Positions 50,827 to 59,707 are shown, counted from the stretch's first letter. The stretch: 64,000 bases of DNA from Parabacteroides sp. (GCA_019417325.1 DXVO01000026.1:1-64000); one strand, 5' to 3'. Notes: generated from the letters alone by a model not told the origin. Numbers and translations are program-made.

Positions 50827-52047
50827 TTAAAACATTTTCCGGACACGCTCTACTCCTGCTGCGAAAACGTCTATTTCTTCTTTTGTATTATAGAAAGAGA
50901 AAGAGGCACGAACAGTACCCTCTATTCCCAAAGCATGCATCAGCGGTTGGGCACAGTGATGACCGGTACGGACTGCTATTCCCAGACGGTCCAGCAACAT
51001 TCCCATGTCATAATGGTGGATATTCCCTACAAGGAACGACAGAACTCCGCTTTTGTGAGCTGTCTGACCGAAAATGCGCATTCCTTCTATCGCTTTCAGT
51101 TTATCTGTTGCATAATGAAGCAATTCTTCTTCATAGGCAGCAATATTGTTTATGCCTATCTTTTCCACATAGCGAAGTGCTTCCGCCAGGGCTGTACTTC
51201 CTATATAGTCGGGGGTTCCTGCTTCAAATTTGAATGGAAGCTCATTAAACACGGTCTTGTCGAAAGAAACTGTGGCAATCATTTCGCCGCCACCCTGGTA
51301 TGGGGGTAGTTTATCCAGCCATTCTTCTTTGCCATACAGAACGCCGATACCAGTAGGCCCATATATTTTATGACCAGAGAAGACATAAAACTCTGCATCC
51401 AGGTCCTGTACATCCACTTTCATATGAGGTACGGACTGTGCACCGTCTATCAAAACCGGAACATCATGCAGGTGAGCTTCTTCTATCATTTCCTTTACCG
51501 GATTGACAGTTCCCAATACATTGGAAACATGCGTAACCGAAACCAGACGTGTACGCTCAGAGAAAAGGCTGCGGTAGGTATCCATGCAAAGTTCACCCTT
51601 TTCATTCATCGGGATGACTTTCAGGGTAATTCCTTTGCGGGCAGCCTGTATCTGCCAGGGAACGATATTGGAATGATGTTCCATAACAGAGACTATTACT
51701 TCATCACCTGCCGACATACACTCGTCGGTAAAAGAAGAAGCAACCAGGTTAATCGCTTCCGTAGTACCACGTGTAAAAATGATTTCGTTGGATGAACGGG
51801 CATTCATAAAATGCTGCACGGTACGCCTTGCTTCTTCATGAGCCTCTGTAGCAGCCTGGCTCAGGAAATGAACTCCGCGGTGGATATTGGCATTTACATT
51901 ATAATAACCGTCTTCTATCTTTTCTACCACACAACGGGGTTTCTGGGTAGTTGCTCCGTTATCAAAATAAATAAGAGGCTTATCGTATATCTTATGTTCC
52001 AAAATAGGAAAATCTTTCCGTATGGACTCAACATTAAACATAACCAT
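50827..52047 (-). CDS. sufS: SufS-type cysteine desulfurase
   Basis: About 406 residues from the ATG at 52047 (or 404 from 52041); a longer frame to 52146 would include 33 unrelated residues and lies upstream of the promoter. The PLP enzyme takes sulfur from cysteine: YFDNGATTQKP and SGHKIYGPTGIGVLYG (PLP lysine) are conserved, and RTGHHCAQPLM holds the persulfide cysteine. It supplies SufE (34.4 kb) and the SufBCD scaffold (right end). Here it lies apart from both, upstream of the VanZ-like gene. Confidence 0.94.
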   Translation of the reverse strand: MVMFNVESIRKDFPILEHKIYDKPLIYFDNGATTQKPRCVVEKIEDGYYNVNANIHRGVHFLSQAATEAHEEARRTVQHFMNARSSNEIIFTRGTTEAINLVASSFTDECMSAGDEVIVSVMEHHSNIVPWQIQAARKGITLKVIPMNEKGELCMDTYRSLFSERTRLVSVTHVSNVLGTVNPVKEMIEEAHLHDVPVLIDGAQSVPHMKVDVQDLDAEFYVFSGHKIYGPTGIGVLYGKEEWLDKLPPYQGGGEMIATVSFDKTVFNELPFKFEAGTPDYIGSTALAEALRYVEKIGINNIAAYEEELLHYATDKLKAIEGMRIFGQTAHKSGVLSFLVGNIHHYDMGMLLDRLGIAVRTGHHCAQPLMHALGIEGTVRASFSFYNTKEEIDVFAAGVERVRKMF

Positions 52048-52070
52048 ATCTTTTTGTTTTATAACGGTGT

Positions 52071-52078
52071 CAAAGATA
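52071..52078 (-). promoter_or_regulatory. -7 promoter element (TATCTTTG) of sufS
   Basis: TATCTTTG on the minus strand, 23 bases before the ATG at 52047. It lies inside the longer open frame, which is the reason for choosing the shorter SufS start. Confidence 0.6.
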
Positions 52079-52316
52079 CGATGTTTGAACGTCTTTTTAT
52101 TGTGAATAAGAGCGAAAATATAATGTATTAAGTTTCTATATCTCAAAAAAACATAGAATGAATGGATTTACAAAATTTTATCCGTATGTTTGTACAAAAA
52201 CAATCAGGGTTATTCTGAAATCTTCTTGAGCATGCTTGATTCCGCTTTATTATTGCGGACCACACCATCCCCAAATTGAATCATAATCAGCTCTTTTGTT
52301 CAAAACAAAACAAATT

Positions 52317-52345
52317 GCAGACATACCAATTGTACGTATGCCTGC
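52317..52345 (+). promoter_or_regulatory. Hairpin in the leader of the cold-shock-domain gene
   Basis: GCAGACATAC pairs with GTATGCCTGC at nine of ten positions around a 9-base loop, ending 23 bases before the ATG at 52369. Because the gene encodes a cold-shock-domain protein, a temperature-sensitive leader is possible but unproven. The rest of 52147-52368 has nothing definite. Confidence 0.4.
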
Positions 52346-52368
52346 GATATATATTATATTAATTTAAA

Positions 52369-52812
52369 ATGACAAAAAGAATTACAACAGGAAAAAGAGA
52401 CAGAGAAAAGATTAAACAGCAAAAAAGACAAGACAAGCAGAAACGAAAAGAAGAACGTTCCGTCAGCGGAAGCCGTAGTTTTGAAGAAATGCTTGCCTAT
52501 GTTGACGAAAATGGGGTTATTCATTCCACTCCTCAGGACATTGCGCCTAAAGAAGAAATTGATGCCTCAACAATAGCGATATCTGTTCCCAAAAAGACAG
52601 AGACAGAAGAAATTCTTCCCTTGAACGGGCGTGTAGAATTTTTTAATACATCTAAAGGCTATGGTTTTATAAAAGATACAGAAAATAATGAAAAATATTT
52701 TTTCCATGCTTCCATGGCTTTTGACGGAATAGCCGAAGGTGATAAAGTAACATTCGAAATAGAACGTGGCATGCGGGGTATGAACGCTGTACGGATTTCA
52801 ATCATTAAATAA
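52369..52812 (+). CDS. Cold-shock-domain protein with basic N-terminal extension
   Basis: A 147-residue protein. Residues 1-30 are highly basic (many KR pairs), a linker follows, and residues 85-147 form a cold-shock domain with RNP1 KGYGFI (96-101) and RNP2 YFFH (110-113). Such proteins bind single-stranded RNA or DNA and may unfold RNA at low temperature. The basic tail and linker are roughly twice the length of a classical CspA. The RRM gene follows 20 bases later and is probably on the same mRNA. Confidence 0.88.
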   Translation: MTKRITTGKRDREKIKQQKRQDKQKRKEERSVSGSRSFEEMLAYVDENGVIHSTPQDIAPKEEIDASTIAISVPKKTETEEILPLNGRVEFFNTSKGYGFIKDTENNEKYFFHASMAFDGIAEGDKVTFEIERGMRGMNAVRISIIK

Positions 52813-52832
52813 CAATTTTAACAAACAAAAAA

Positions 52833-53225
52833 ATGAACATTTATGTTTCAAATTTAAGCTGGGGCACAAGCGCGGACGGCTTACAAGAATTATTCTCACA
52901 ATATGGCGAAGTTGATTCGGTTAAAATCATAACCGACCGTGAAACAGGACGTTCACGTGGATTCGGTTTTGTGGAAATGCCTAACGATAGCGAAGGGCAG
53001 AAAGCAATCGATGAACTGCATGAAACGGAATTCGAAGGTAAAACAATAAACGTAACCGTAGCACGCCCCAAAACAGAAAGACCATCAAGAGGTTTTAGCA
53101 ACGGCGGTGGCGGCTATGGCGGTGGTAGCGGTTATAACGGCGGTGGCGGTGGCTACCGTGGTGGCGGCAATCGCGGTGGTGGTAACAACCGTGGCGACGG
53201 TGGATACAATCGTGGAAGATATTAA
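52833..53225 (+). CDS. RRM-type RNA-binding protein with glycine-rich tail
   Basis: A 130-residue protein. One RRM (1-80) with RNP2 IYVSNL (3-8) and RNP1 RGFGFVEM (42-49), then a Gly/Arg/Asn/Tyr-rich low-complexity tail (about 88-130) resembling eukaryotic GRPs and cyanobacterial Rbp proteins. Proteins of this type in Bacteroides (RbpB-like) act in post-transcriptional regulation. The tail's repetitive GGC/GGT codons make the DNA itself repetitive. Followed by a terminator. Confidence 0.93.
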   Translation: MNIYVSNLSWGTSADGLQELFSQYGEVDSVKIITDRETGRSRGFGFVEMPNDSEGQKAIDELHETEFEGKTINVTVARPKTERPSRGFSNGGGGYGGGSGYNGGGGGYRGGGNRGGGNNRGDGGYNRGRY

Positions 53226-53252
53226 TCATCCTTTTGGTGTCAAAAAATAAGG

Positions 53253-53300
53253 AAGGCTGCCAGGACTTACGGAATTTACTCCAAGTCCGGCAGCCTTTTT
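53253..53300 (+). terminator. Terminator of the RRM gene
   Basis: AAGGCTGCCaGGACTT pairs with AAGTCCgGCAGCCTT and is followed by T residues: a long, GC-rich rho-independent terminator. Confidence 0.9.
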
Positions 53301-53350
53301 CATTTCCGGCAACCTCACCTCGGGTATTGTCTCTTTTCGGTTTTTATCTT

Positions 53351-53358
53351 TACCTTTG
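53351..53358 (+). promoter_or_regulatory. -7 promoter element (TACCTTTG) of hemW
   Basis: TACCTTTG matches TAnnTTTG, 43 bases before the start codon. An ATTG 21 bases upstream may act as the -33 element. Confidence 0.55.
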
Positions 53359-53401
53359 CACGACAAACAAAAAATAGCTACCTGCTTATCCGGATAATAG
53401 A

Positions 53402-54529
53402 ATGGCTGGTTTATACATACATATACCTTTTTGCGCCAAACGGTGTTTATACTGCGACTTCTTCTCGAATACGGAAATGAAGTATAAAAAACCGTATATA
53501 AATGCAATTATCAGGGAAATGGAACTACGCCACGACTACATAAACGGAGAGCCATTAGAAACGATCTATTTCGGAGGAGGAACCCCATCCCAACTACAAC
53601 CCTCTGATTTCAAACGTATTTTCGATGCTATCGGACAACTATTCGACATCAATTCATGCAAGGAAATTACTCTCGAAGCTAATCCGGATGACATGACGCC
53701 CCAATATATAAAAGAACTTCGGACACTACCATTCAACCGAATCAGTATGGGGGTACAAAGCTTCAAGGAAGAAGACCTCCGCTTCCTGAACCGTCGCCAT
53801 ACTAAAGAGCAGGCATTACGTGCCGTTGAACTTTGCAAAGAAAACGGACTACATAATATAAGTATCGACCTGATATACGGATTACCTGGCCAGACACTCG
53901 GTGAATGGGAATCTAATCTGGAAAAAGTCATCCACCTCGATATTCCCCATATATCCGCTTATCATCTGATTTATGAAGAAGGTACCGCCCTTTACAAACT
54001 GATGCAAGCAGGGAAAGTGCAGCAAGCTGACGAAGAGCTAAGCGTTTCTTTATTCTCCACATTAATAGATAAGCTGACAGAAGCTGGATACCAGCATTAT
54101 GAAATATCCAATTTCGCACGCCCCAGCTATTTTTCTATGCACAACAGCTCTTACTGGACCGGTAAAAAGTATCTGGGACTGGGACCTTCCGCTCATTCTT
54201 TCAATGGGATGGAACGGGAATGGAACATATCTTCCCTCCCCCTTTATCTGAAAGGTATTTCGGATGGGAAACCAGAAATTGAAAAGGAAGAACTGGATAA
54301 AAGAGCCCGCTATAATGACTTTATCATCACCGGACTGCGTACGATGTGGGGCATCAAAACAGACGACATCCGGCATTTGTTTGGAGATAAGATGCTGGAC
54401 TATTGCCTCAAACAGGCAAAGCCCTACCAGGAACAAGGGTTATTGGAGCAAAAAGACAACATATTAACACTTTCACGGAAAGGTATTTTCATCTCCGATG
54501 GCATCATGAGCGACTTATTATACATATAA
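53402..54529 (+). CDS. hemW: HemW-type radical SAM haem chaperone / coproporphyrinogen oxidase family
   Basis: A 375-residue radical-SAM protein. The 4Fe-4S ligands are Cys11, Cys15 and Cys18 in FCAKRCLYCDFF. Other family blocks are TIYFGGGTPSQL, EANPDDMTP, RISMGVQSF and HNSSYWTGKKYLGLGPSAHSF. The size and the absence of HemN-specific N-terminal sequence fit HemW, which binds haem and delivers it, rather than a true HemN oxidase. Orientation with neighbours suggests a single-gene transcript. Confidence 0.9.
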   Translation: MAGLYIHIPFCAKRCLYCDFFSNTEMKYKKPYINAIIREMELRHDYINGEPLETIYFGGGTPSQLQPSDFKRIFDAIGQLFDINSCKEITLEANPDDMTPQYIKELRTLPFNRISMGVQSFKEEDLRFLNRRHTKEQALRAVELCKENGLHNISIDLIYGLPGQTLGEWESNLEKVIHLDIPHISAYHLIYEEGTALYKLMQAGKVQQADEELSVSLFSTLIDKLTEAGYQHYEISNFARPSYFSMHNSSYWTGKKYLGLGPSAHSFNGMEREWNISSLPLYLKGISDGKPEIEKEELDKRARYNDFIITGLRTMWGIKTDDIRHLFGDKMLDYCLKQAKPYQEQGLLEQKDNILTLSRKGIFISDGIMSDLLYI

Positions 54530-54661
54530 GATATTCGTCCGAATCGTTAATAATGAAGGCTAAAAGCTAATTTTTTAGCAAATAAGTAGTTAAAACACCT
54601 CAAAATTGCACATTTTCACGATTTTTGAGAAGAAAAATAACCAACATAAAAAACTATTCTC

Positions 54662-54669
54662 TATATTTG
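54662..54669 (+). promoter_or_regulatory. -7 promoter element (TATATTTG) of the zeta-toxin-like gene
   Basis: TATATTTG lies 21 bases before the GTG at 54691 and inside the longer open frame from 54625, so it decides the start in favour of the shorter product. Confidence 0.55.
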
Positions 54670-54690
54670 CCCCATCAAAAACAGCAAAAG

Positions 54691-55266
54691 GTGCCATATT
54701 TATACATAATATCAGGATGCAACGGGGCAGGAAAAACTACAGCTTCTTTCACTATTCTACCGGAAATGTTGAAATGTAAAGAATTTGTTAATTCCGACGA
54801 GATTGCCAAGGGGCTTTCCCCTTTTAATGCTGATAACATCGCGGTCGCCATAGAAGCAAGCCGAATTATGTATAAGCGCATTAAGGAACTCATCGCAGCC
54901 GGTGAGACCTTTGCAATGGAAACCACGCTGGCCACTCGTTCAGTGGCGAATTTGATTAGAGAAGCACAAAGGGAAGGTTATTATGTTACATTGCTCTATT
55001 TCTGGCTGAATACGCCGGACCTGGCAGTGGAACGAGTTAAAATGAGAGTTGCAGCCGGAGGGCATAATATTCCGGAAAGTACTATCCGCCGTCGTTATGA
55101 AGCGGGTATACATAACCTCTTTGAACTATATCTCCCCATTAGTGATTATTGGATGATTACGGACAACTCGATGTCTCCCATGGCTGTTATCGCCAAAGGA
55201 TTCAAGAGTGACAAAAAAGAGATATATAATCTGGATATTTACTGTAAACTTGAACAACATGAGTGA
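54691..55266 (+). CDS. Zeta-toxin-like P-loop kinase
   Basis: A 191-residue protein if translated from the GTG at 54691 (the upstream part of the frame begins with TTG and precedes the promoter). Walker A GCNGAGKTT (9-17), then NSDEIAKGLSPF, METTLATRSVANLI and ADR-like RVKMRVAAGGHNIPESTIRRRYEAG, all typical of the zeta-toxin/COG4185 group. True zeta toxins phosphorylate UDP-activated amino sugars; others act on different small molecules. Its last codons overlap the start of a small gene by 8 bases, which resembles a toxin-antitoxin arrangement. The target is not known. Confidence 0.82.
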   Translation: MPYLYIISGCNGAGKTTASFTILPEMLKCKEFVNSDEIAKGLSPFNADNIAVAIEASRIMYKRIKELIAAGETFAMETTLATRSVANLIREAQREGYYVTLLYFWLNTPDLAVERVKMRVAAGGHNIPESTIRRRYEAGIHNLFELYLPISDYWMITDNSMSPMAVIAKGFKSDKKEIYNLDIYCKLEQHE

Positions 55267-55429
55267 ACAAGAAATAAGAGAATTCGAAGAGAATATAGTT
55301 AAAGGTGCCAGTATTGCTTTTCAACGTTTAGTAAACGAAAAAAAGAAAGAAAACGGTGAGTTGGTTTTTTCACGCAATGGAAATATTTTCCGTGTAAAAG
55401 CTGCTGACTTAGATAAAGGTTTATTCTAA
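55259..55429 (+). CDS. Small protein overlapping the zeta-like kinase (possible antitoxin)
   Basis: A 56-residue protein starting at the ATG that overlaps the kinase stop codon region by 8 bases. It is acidic in the first half (SEQEIREFEENIVKGA) and ends with FRVKAADLDKGLF; no DNA-binding domain is apparent. The overlap and the shared terminator show co-translation. By context it could be an antitoxin or regulatory subunit, but it does not resemble the epsilon antitoxin of streptococcal systems as far as I can see. Confidence 0.68.
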   Translation: MSEQEIREFEENIVKGASIAFQRLVNEKKKENGELVFSRNGNIFRVKAADLDKGLF

Positions 55430-55445
55430 CTATAAAAAATATAAG

Positions 55446-55480
55446 AAAAGGCGGATGATCCACGGATTGTCCGCCTTTTT
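55446..55480 (+). terminator. Terminator of the kinase/small-protein pair
   Basis: AAAAGGCGGA (55446-55455) pairs with TCCGCCTTTT (55470-55479), followed by T. It begins 17 bases after the small gene. Confidence 0.87.
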
Positions 55481-55498
55481 GTATTTCAAACAATCCTC

Positions 55499-57763
55499 AT
55501 GTCAGAACAAAACTACATTCACATCACCGGTGCCCACGAGAACAACCTAAAGCATATCTCCCTGAAAATACCTAAAAAGCAGATTTCCATATTCACCGGA
55601 GTATCCGGTTCCGGGAAATCTTCTTTGGTATTAGATACGATAGCAGCCAGTTCACGGCGCGAACTCAATGAAACATTTCCCAGTTTCGTACAACAATACT
55701 TGCCCAAGTACGGACGTCCGCACGTAGATAAGATAGAGCATCTGCCGGTAGCCATTGTAATAGACCAACGCAAGCCTGCACCGAATGCACGCTCTACGGT
55801 TGGGACTTACACGGATATTTACTCACTGCTGCGCTTGCTGTTTTCGCGGGTGGGAAAACCGTTTGTCGGTTACTCGGATACGTTCTCATTCAACCATCCG
55901 CAGGGACGGTGTACACGGTGCGACGGATTAGGAGAAGTCCGGGAGCTGGATGTCCACAAGTTGGTCGACTTCAACAAATCACTGAACGAAGAAGACGTTA
56001 TCCATTACGTTGCTTTCCAGCCCGGGGAATGGAGATGGATACGGTATGCCAACAGTGGCCTGTTCGACCTGGACAAGAAAATCAAGGATTACAGCAAAGA
56101 GGAACTGGAGCTATTCCTTTATTCCCCGCAAATCCGTTTAAAGAACCCGCCTGCCGGATGGCCCAAAACAGCCAAATACGAAGGACTGGTAACACGCATG
56201 TACCGAAGCATCATCAACTCCGAAGAAGGCAAACTGCATCAAAAGCTGCTGGAACCCATGGTTACAATGGGCACTTGCCCGGATTGCAACGGCGCACGGC
56301 TCAACCCCACCGTACTCTCCTGCCGTATCGGAGGCAAAAACATAGCAGAGGTAACCCGGATGTCTATCCCCGATATCCTGCAATGGCTGGAAAACATCCA
56401 CGACCCACTCTCTGCAGACCTGAAACAGGCAATCGCCGGACGCCTGTCTGCCTTGGAAGAAATAGGGCTGGGCTATCTGACGCTCGAACGCAATATGGGA
56501 ACCCTCTCCGGCGGAGAAGCCCAACGCTGCAAAATAGCCAAATACATCAACTCCTCCCTATCGGATATGCTGTATGTACTGGACGAACCCAGCGTAGGAC
56601 TGCACAGCCACGACATACACCTGCTGAAAGCCTCCGTCCGCAAACTGCGCGACCACGGCAATACCGTCCTGCTGGTAGAGCATCACAAAGAAATGATACA
56701 AATAGCCGACCACATCGTAGATATGGGCCCCGGCTCGGGAATGGACGGCGGACAAGTCCTGTATGAAGGCACCTACGCCGGACTCCTAAAAAGCCAAACA
56801 CTGACAGGACAGATGATAGCCGAGAAATCCCCGCTAAAAAAGTCAGTCCGCCCCCCTTCCAGTTGGTACACATTGGAACATGCCGGCGAACACAACCTGA
56901 AAGACCTCACCGTCCGCTTCCCCTTAGGCATCCTCACCGTTATTGCAGGGGTAGCCGGTTCCGGTAAAAGCTCATTGATGGAATGTTTCCGGAATACGTA
57001 TCCGGAAGAAGTAATCTATATCAGCCAGAAGAATATAGGCATCAGCCTACGTTCCACCCCGGCTACCTATCTGGGCGTTGCCGACGACATACGCAAGTTG
57101 TTTGCCAAACAGAATAAAGCAAGCCTCAACCTGTTCAGCTTCAACGGCAAAGGGGGATGCCCCGTCTGTGGCGGGAAAGGGGTTATCGTATCCGACATGG
57201 CTTTTATGGATGCCATCGAAACGGTATGCGAGGCTTGCGGCGGACTCAGATACTCCCCGGAAGCCTTGCAATACACGGTAGAAGGATTGAACATTGCAGA
57301 AGTCATGGACCTGACCGTCCGGAAAGCCTCCCTTCGTTTTGCCGGTACGGTTATCGAAGAAAAGCTACGTCCCCTTATGCTGGTAGGACTCGGCTACCTG
57401 CATCTGAACCAGGCGCTTTCAACCCTTTCGGGCGGAGAGTTGCAACGGGTAAAACTGGCCTCTTACCTCAACAACAAGGGCAGCCTGTTTATTCTGGACG
57501 AGCCGACAGACGGATTGCATGTAAAAGACATCCACCACATCATCAACCTGTTCGACTCTATGGTGGAGCAGGGAAATACCATTTTCCTGATTGAGCATAA
57601 CCTCGACGTCTTGAAAGCAGCCGACTACGTCATCGAACTGGGTCCCGGAGGAGGCGAAAGAGGCGGGCAACTGCTATTCGCTGGCACGCCATCCGATATG
57701 CTGGATTGCAAGAAATCAGTCACAGCAAGCTATCTGAAACAGGAATTACCCCCGCTTCGATAG
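55499..57763 (+). CDS. UvrA-like ABC ATPase, short form
   Basis: A 754-residue paralogue of excinuclease subunit UvrA. Both ATPase halves are intact: Walker A GVSGSGKS (34-41) and GVAGSGKSS, signatures LSGGEAQRCKIA and LSGGELQRVKLAS, and zinc-finger-type clusters CTRCDGLGE, CPDCNGAR and CPVCGGKG...CEACGG. Classical UvrA is about 940 residues; the shortfall suggests loss of part of the UvrB-binding and insertion domains, as in DrrC-like and other UvrA2-type proteins that act in drug tolerance or DNA protection rather than standard excision repair. Its codons look more GC-rich than those of genes to the left. Confidence 0.87.
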   Translation: MSEQNYIHITGAHENNLKHISLKIPKKQISIFTGVSGSGKSSLVLDTIAASSRRELNETFPSFVQQYLPKYGRPHVDKIEHLPVAIVIDQRKPAPNARSTVGTYTDIYSLLRLLFSRVGKPFVGYSDTFSFNHPQGRCTRCDGLGEVRELDVHKLVDFNKSLNEEDVIHYVAFQPGEWRWIRYANSGLFDLDKKIKDYSKEELELFLYSPQIRLKNPPAGWPKTAKYEGLVTRMYRSIINSEEGKLHQKLLEPMVTMGTCPDCNGARLNPTVLSCRIGGKNIAEVTRMSIPDILQWLENIHDPLSADLKQAIAGRLSALEEIGLGYLTLERNMGTLSGGEAQRCKIAKYINSSLSDMLYVLDEPSVGLHSHDIHLLKASVRKLRDHGNTVLLVEHHKEMIQIADHIVDMGPGSGMDGGQVLYEGTYAGLLKSQTLTGQMIAEKSPLKKSVRPPSSWYTLEHAGEHNLKDLTVRFPLGILTVIAGVAGSGKSSLMECFRNTYPEEVIYISQKNIGISLRSTPATYLGVADDIRKLFAKQNKASLNLFSFNGKGGCPVCGGKGVIVSDMAFMDAIETVCEACGGLRYSPEALQYTVEGLNIAEVMDLTVRKASLRFAGTVIEEKLRPLMLVGLGYLHLNQALSTLSGGELQRVKLASYLNNKGSLFILDEPTDGLHVKDIHHIINLFDSMVEQGNTIFLIEHNLDVLKAADYVIELGPGGGERGGQLLFAGTPSDMLDCKKSVTASYLKQELPPLR

Positions 57764-57821
57764 CAGTTATACCAAATATCTTACTACATTTAACGCCAGA
57801 TGTGAATAAAAAACGAACAAG

Positions 57822-59660
57822 ATGAACCGAAATCTATATCTAAGCATACTCTTAGCTTTATTCTCCAAAAGCTCCGCAACAGCAGAGACTATACAGATTG
57901 AGCCTGCTTTCTGGTGGAGTGGAATGAAGAACCCGGAATTGCAACTGATGGTTTACGGGACGAACATCTCCGGCTACAGTCCGGAGATTGACTATCCGGG
58001 TATTCGCATTACCCGTACCGTAACTTTGGACAATCCGAACTACCTCCTGCTCTACCTCGACCTTGCCGGGGCTAAACCGGGCAACTTCAATATCACTTTC
58101 AGGAAAGGGGAAGTTTCTATTTCCTACCCCTATGAACTGAAAAAACGCAAAAAGAACGCTTCCGCCGTAAAAGGCTTCGATTCATCGGACGTTATCTACC
58201 TGATTATGCCCGACCGCTTCGCCAAAGGAAATCCGGGAAATAATGTCATCCCCATGCGGATGCCCTATAAAGTAGACCGGGAAGACCCGGGAGCACGCCA
58301 CGGGGGCGACCTGGCAGGTATAGAAAACCATTTGGATTATATCGAGGACTTAGGCGTTACCACCCTTTGGCTCACTCCTGTCCTGGAGAACGATATGGAA
58401 GGCCATTCCTATCACGGATATGCCATCACCGACTTCTACAAGGTGGACGCCCGCTTCGGAACGAACGATGACTATCTCCATCTGATAAAGAAAGCCCACC
58501 GGAAAGGATTGCGGGTAATCATGGATATGGTGTTCAACCATTGCGGCAGTTCGCATCCCTGGGTACAGGAAATCCCCTGTCACGACTGGTTCAATAATCC
58601 GGGCCACTTCGTTCAGACGAACCACGACAAGGAAGTCTTCTTCGACCCCTACGCCTCGAAGTACGACCTCGATACAATGACCGACGGCTGGTTTGTACAG
58701 TCCATGCCCGACCTGAACCAGAAAAATCCGCACGTTGCCCGTTACCTCATCCAGAACTCTATCTGGTGGATTGAATATGCGGGCATCAACGGCATCCGGC
58801 AAGATACCTATCCCTATGCCGACGTGGATATGATGCGGGAATGGTGCATGGAAGTAATGAACGAATACCCCGACTTCAATATCGTAGGGGAAGCATGGAT
58901 GAACCACACCATCGGCTCCGCCTTCTGGCAAAGAGGCAGCCGGTTGAATAAAGGGAAAAACACCCACCTCAAATCGGTCATGGATTTCCGCCTGCTGAAT
59001 ATTGCCGGCAAAGCGTTCCACGAAGAAACGACCTGGGCCGGCGGGCTGCATACCTTGTTCGAGCATTTATGCTACGACTTCGTATATCCGGATATCTACA
59101 ACGTATTACGTTTCTTCGAGAACCACGATACGGACCGCTTCCTGCCGGGCATGCCGGAGAATCTGGATGCCTTCAAGCAAGCCATCACCTTCCTGCTGAC
59201 CATTCCGGGCATCCCCCAGCTTTACTACGGGCAAGAATTACTGATGAACGGAAGCAAAGAAAACGGCGACGGGTACATCCGCCGCGACTTCCCCGGTGGC
59301 TGGGCTGAAGACGAAAAGAACCAGTTTGAAGCCTCCGGACGCACCGACATACAGAATGAAGCATGGAACTTTATGCAGAAGCTGTTGAAATGGCGGAAAG
59401 GGAATGACATCATAGCCAAAGGCAAAATGAAGCACTTCATGGTAAACCAGAGTGTATATGTATACGAACGCCGCTTCAACAGGAAAAGCATAGTGATTAT
59501 GATGAACGGAAGCAGCCGGGAAGTCAGCCTCCCGTTAGACCGCTATGCGGAAATCCTGCACAGGAAGAAGAAAGGCAGGGATATTATCACAGGAAAGACG
59601 GTTCATCTGACACAGCCCGTCGAACTCCTGCCGAAAGACATCCTGATACTCGAACTGTAA
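57822..59660 (+). CDS. Exported GH13 alpha-amylase-family enzyme (SusA/neopullulanase-like)
   Basis: A 612-residue protein with signal peptide ending near SSATA (about 21). An N-terminal beta-sandwich (about 22-120, with WWSGMKNPELQLMVYG) is the domain seen in cyclomaltodextrinase/neopullulanase. The catalytic barrel has nucleophile Asp328 (GIRQDTYPY), acid/base Glu357 (NIVGEAW) and Asp436 (FENHDTDRF), so it should be active. It probably cleaves maltodextrins or pullulan in the periplasm. SusA of B. thetaiotaomicron has this layout. No susC/D/R genes lie next to it, so this is a solitary copy. Confidence 0.93.
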   Translation: MNRNLYLSILLALFSKSSATAETIQIEPAFWWSGMKNPELQLMVYGTNISGYSPEIDYPGIRITRTVTLDNPNYLLLYLDLAGAKPGNFNITFRKGEVSISYPYELKKRKKNASAVKGFDSSDVIYLIMPDRFAKGNPGNNVIPMRMPYKVDREDPGARHGGDLAGIENHLDYIEDLGVTTLWLTPVLENDMEGHSYHGYAITDFYKVDARFGTNDDYLHLIKKAHRKGLRVIMDMVFNHCGSSHPWVQEIPCHDWFNNPGHFVQTNHDKEVFFDPYASKYDLDTMTDGWFVQSMPDLNQKNPHVARYLIQNSIWWIEYAGINGIRQDTYPYADVDMMREWCMEVMNEYPDFNIVGEAWMNHTIGSAFWQRGSRLNKGKNTHLKSVMDFRLLNIAGKAFHEETTWAGGLHTLFEHLCYDFVYPDIYNVLRFFENHDTDRFLPGMPENLDAFKQAITFLLTIPGIPQLYYGQELLMNGSKENGDGYIRRDFPGGWAEDEKNQFEASGRTDIQNEAWNFMQKLLKWRKGNDIIAKGKMKHFMVNQSVYVYERRFNRKSIVIMMNGSSREVSLPLDRYAEILHRKKKGRDIITGKTVHLTQPVELLPKDILILEL

Positions 59661-59707
59661 AAGCCGTCAAGCCGCATACAGAAAACAACAGGCGAGTTTC
59701 ATCACAT

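Noticed and set aside
54625..54690. N-terminal extension of the zeta-like kinase
   Set aside because: It would start with TTG and lies upstream of and across the -7 promoter element; the P-loop follows closely after the GTG at 54691, as usual in this family.
55909..56766. A 285-codon open frame on the same strand within the UvrA-like gene
   Set aside because: Arg/Pro-rich translation typical of a shifted frame; both ATPase halves of the UvrA-like protein need the other frame throughout.
58350..59066. A 238-codon open frame antisense to the GH13 amylase
   Set aside because: It lies entirely inside a gene with intact catalytic motifs, has no promoter or recognisable domain, and is explained by the GC-rich codon use of the amylase.
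57822..59660. Start of a starch-utilisation (sus) locus
   Set aside because: No SusC/SusD pair, no SusR-like regulator and no further glycosidase is present; the flanking genes are a UvrA paralogue and the suf operon.
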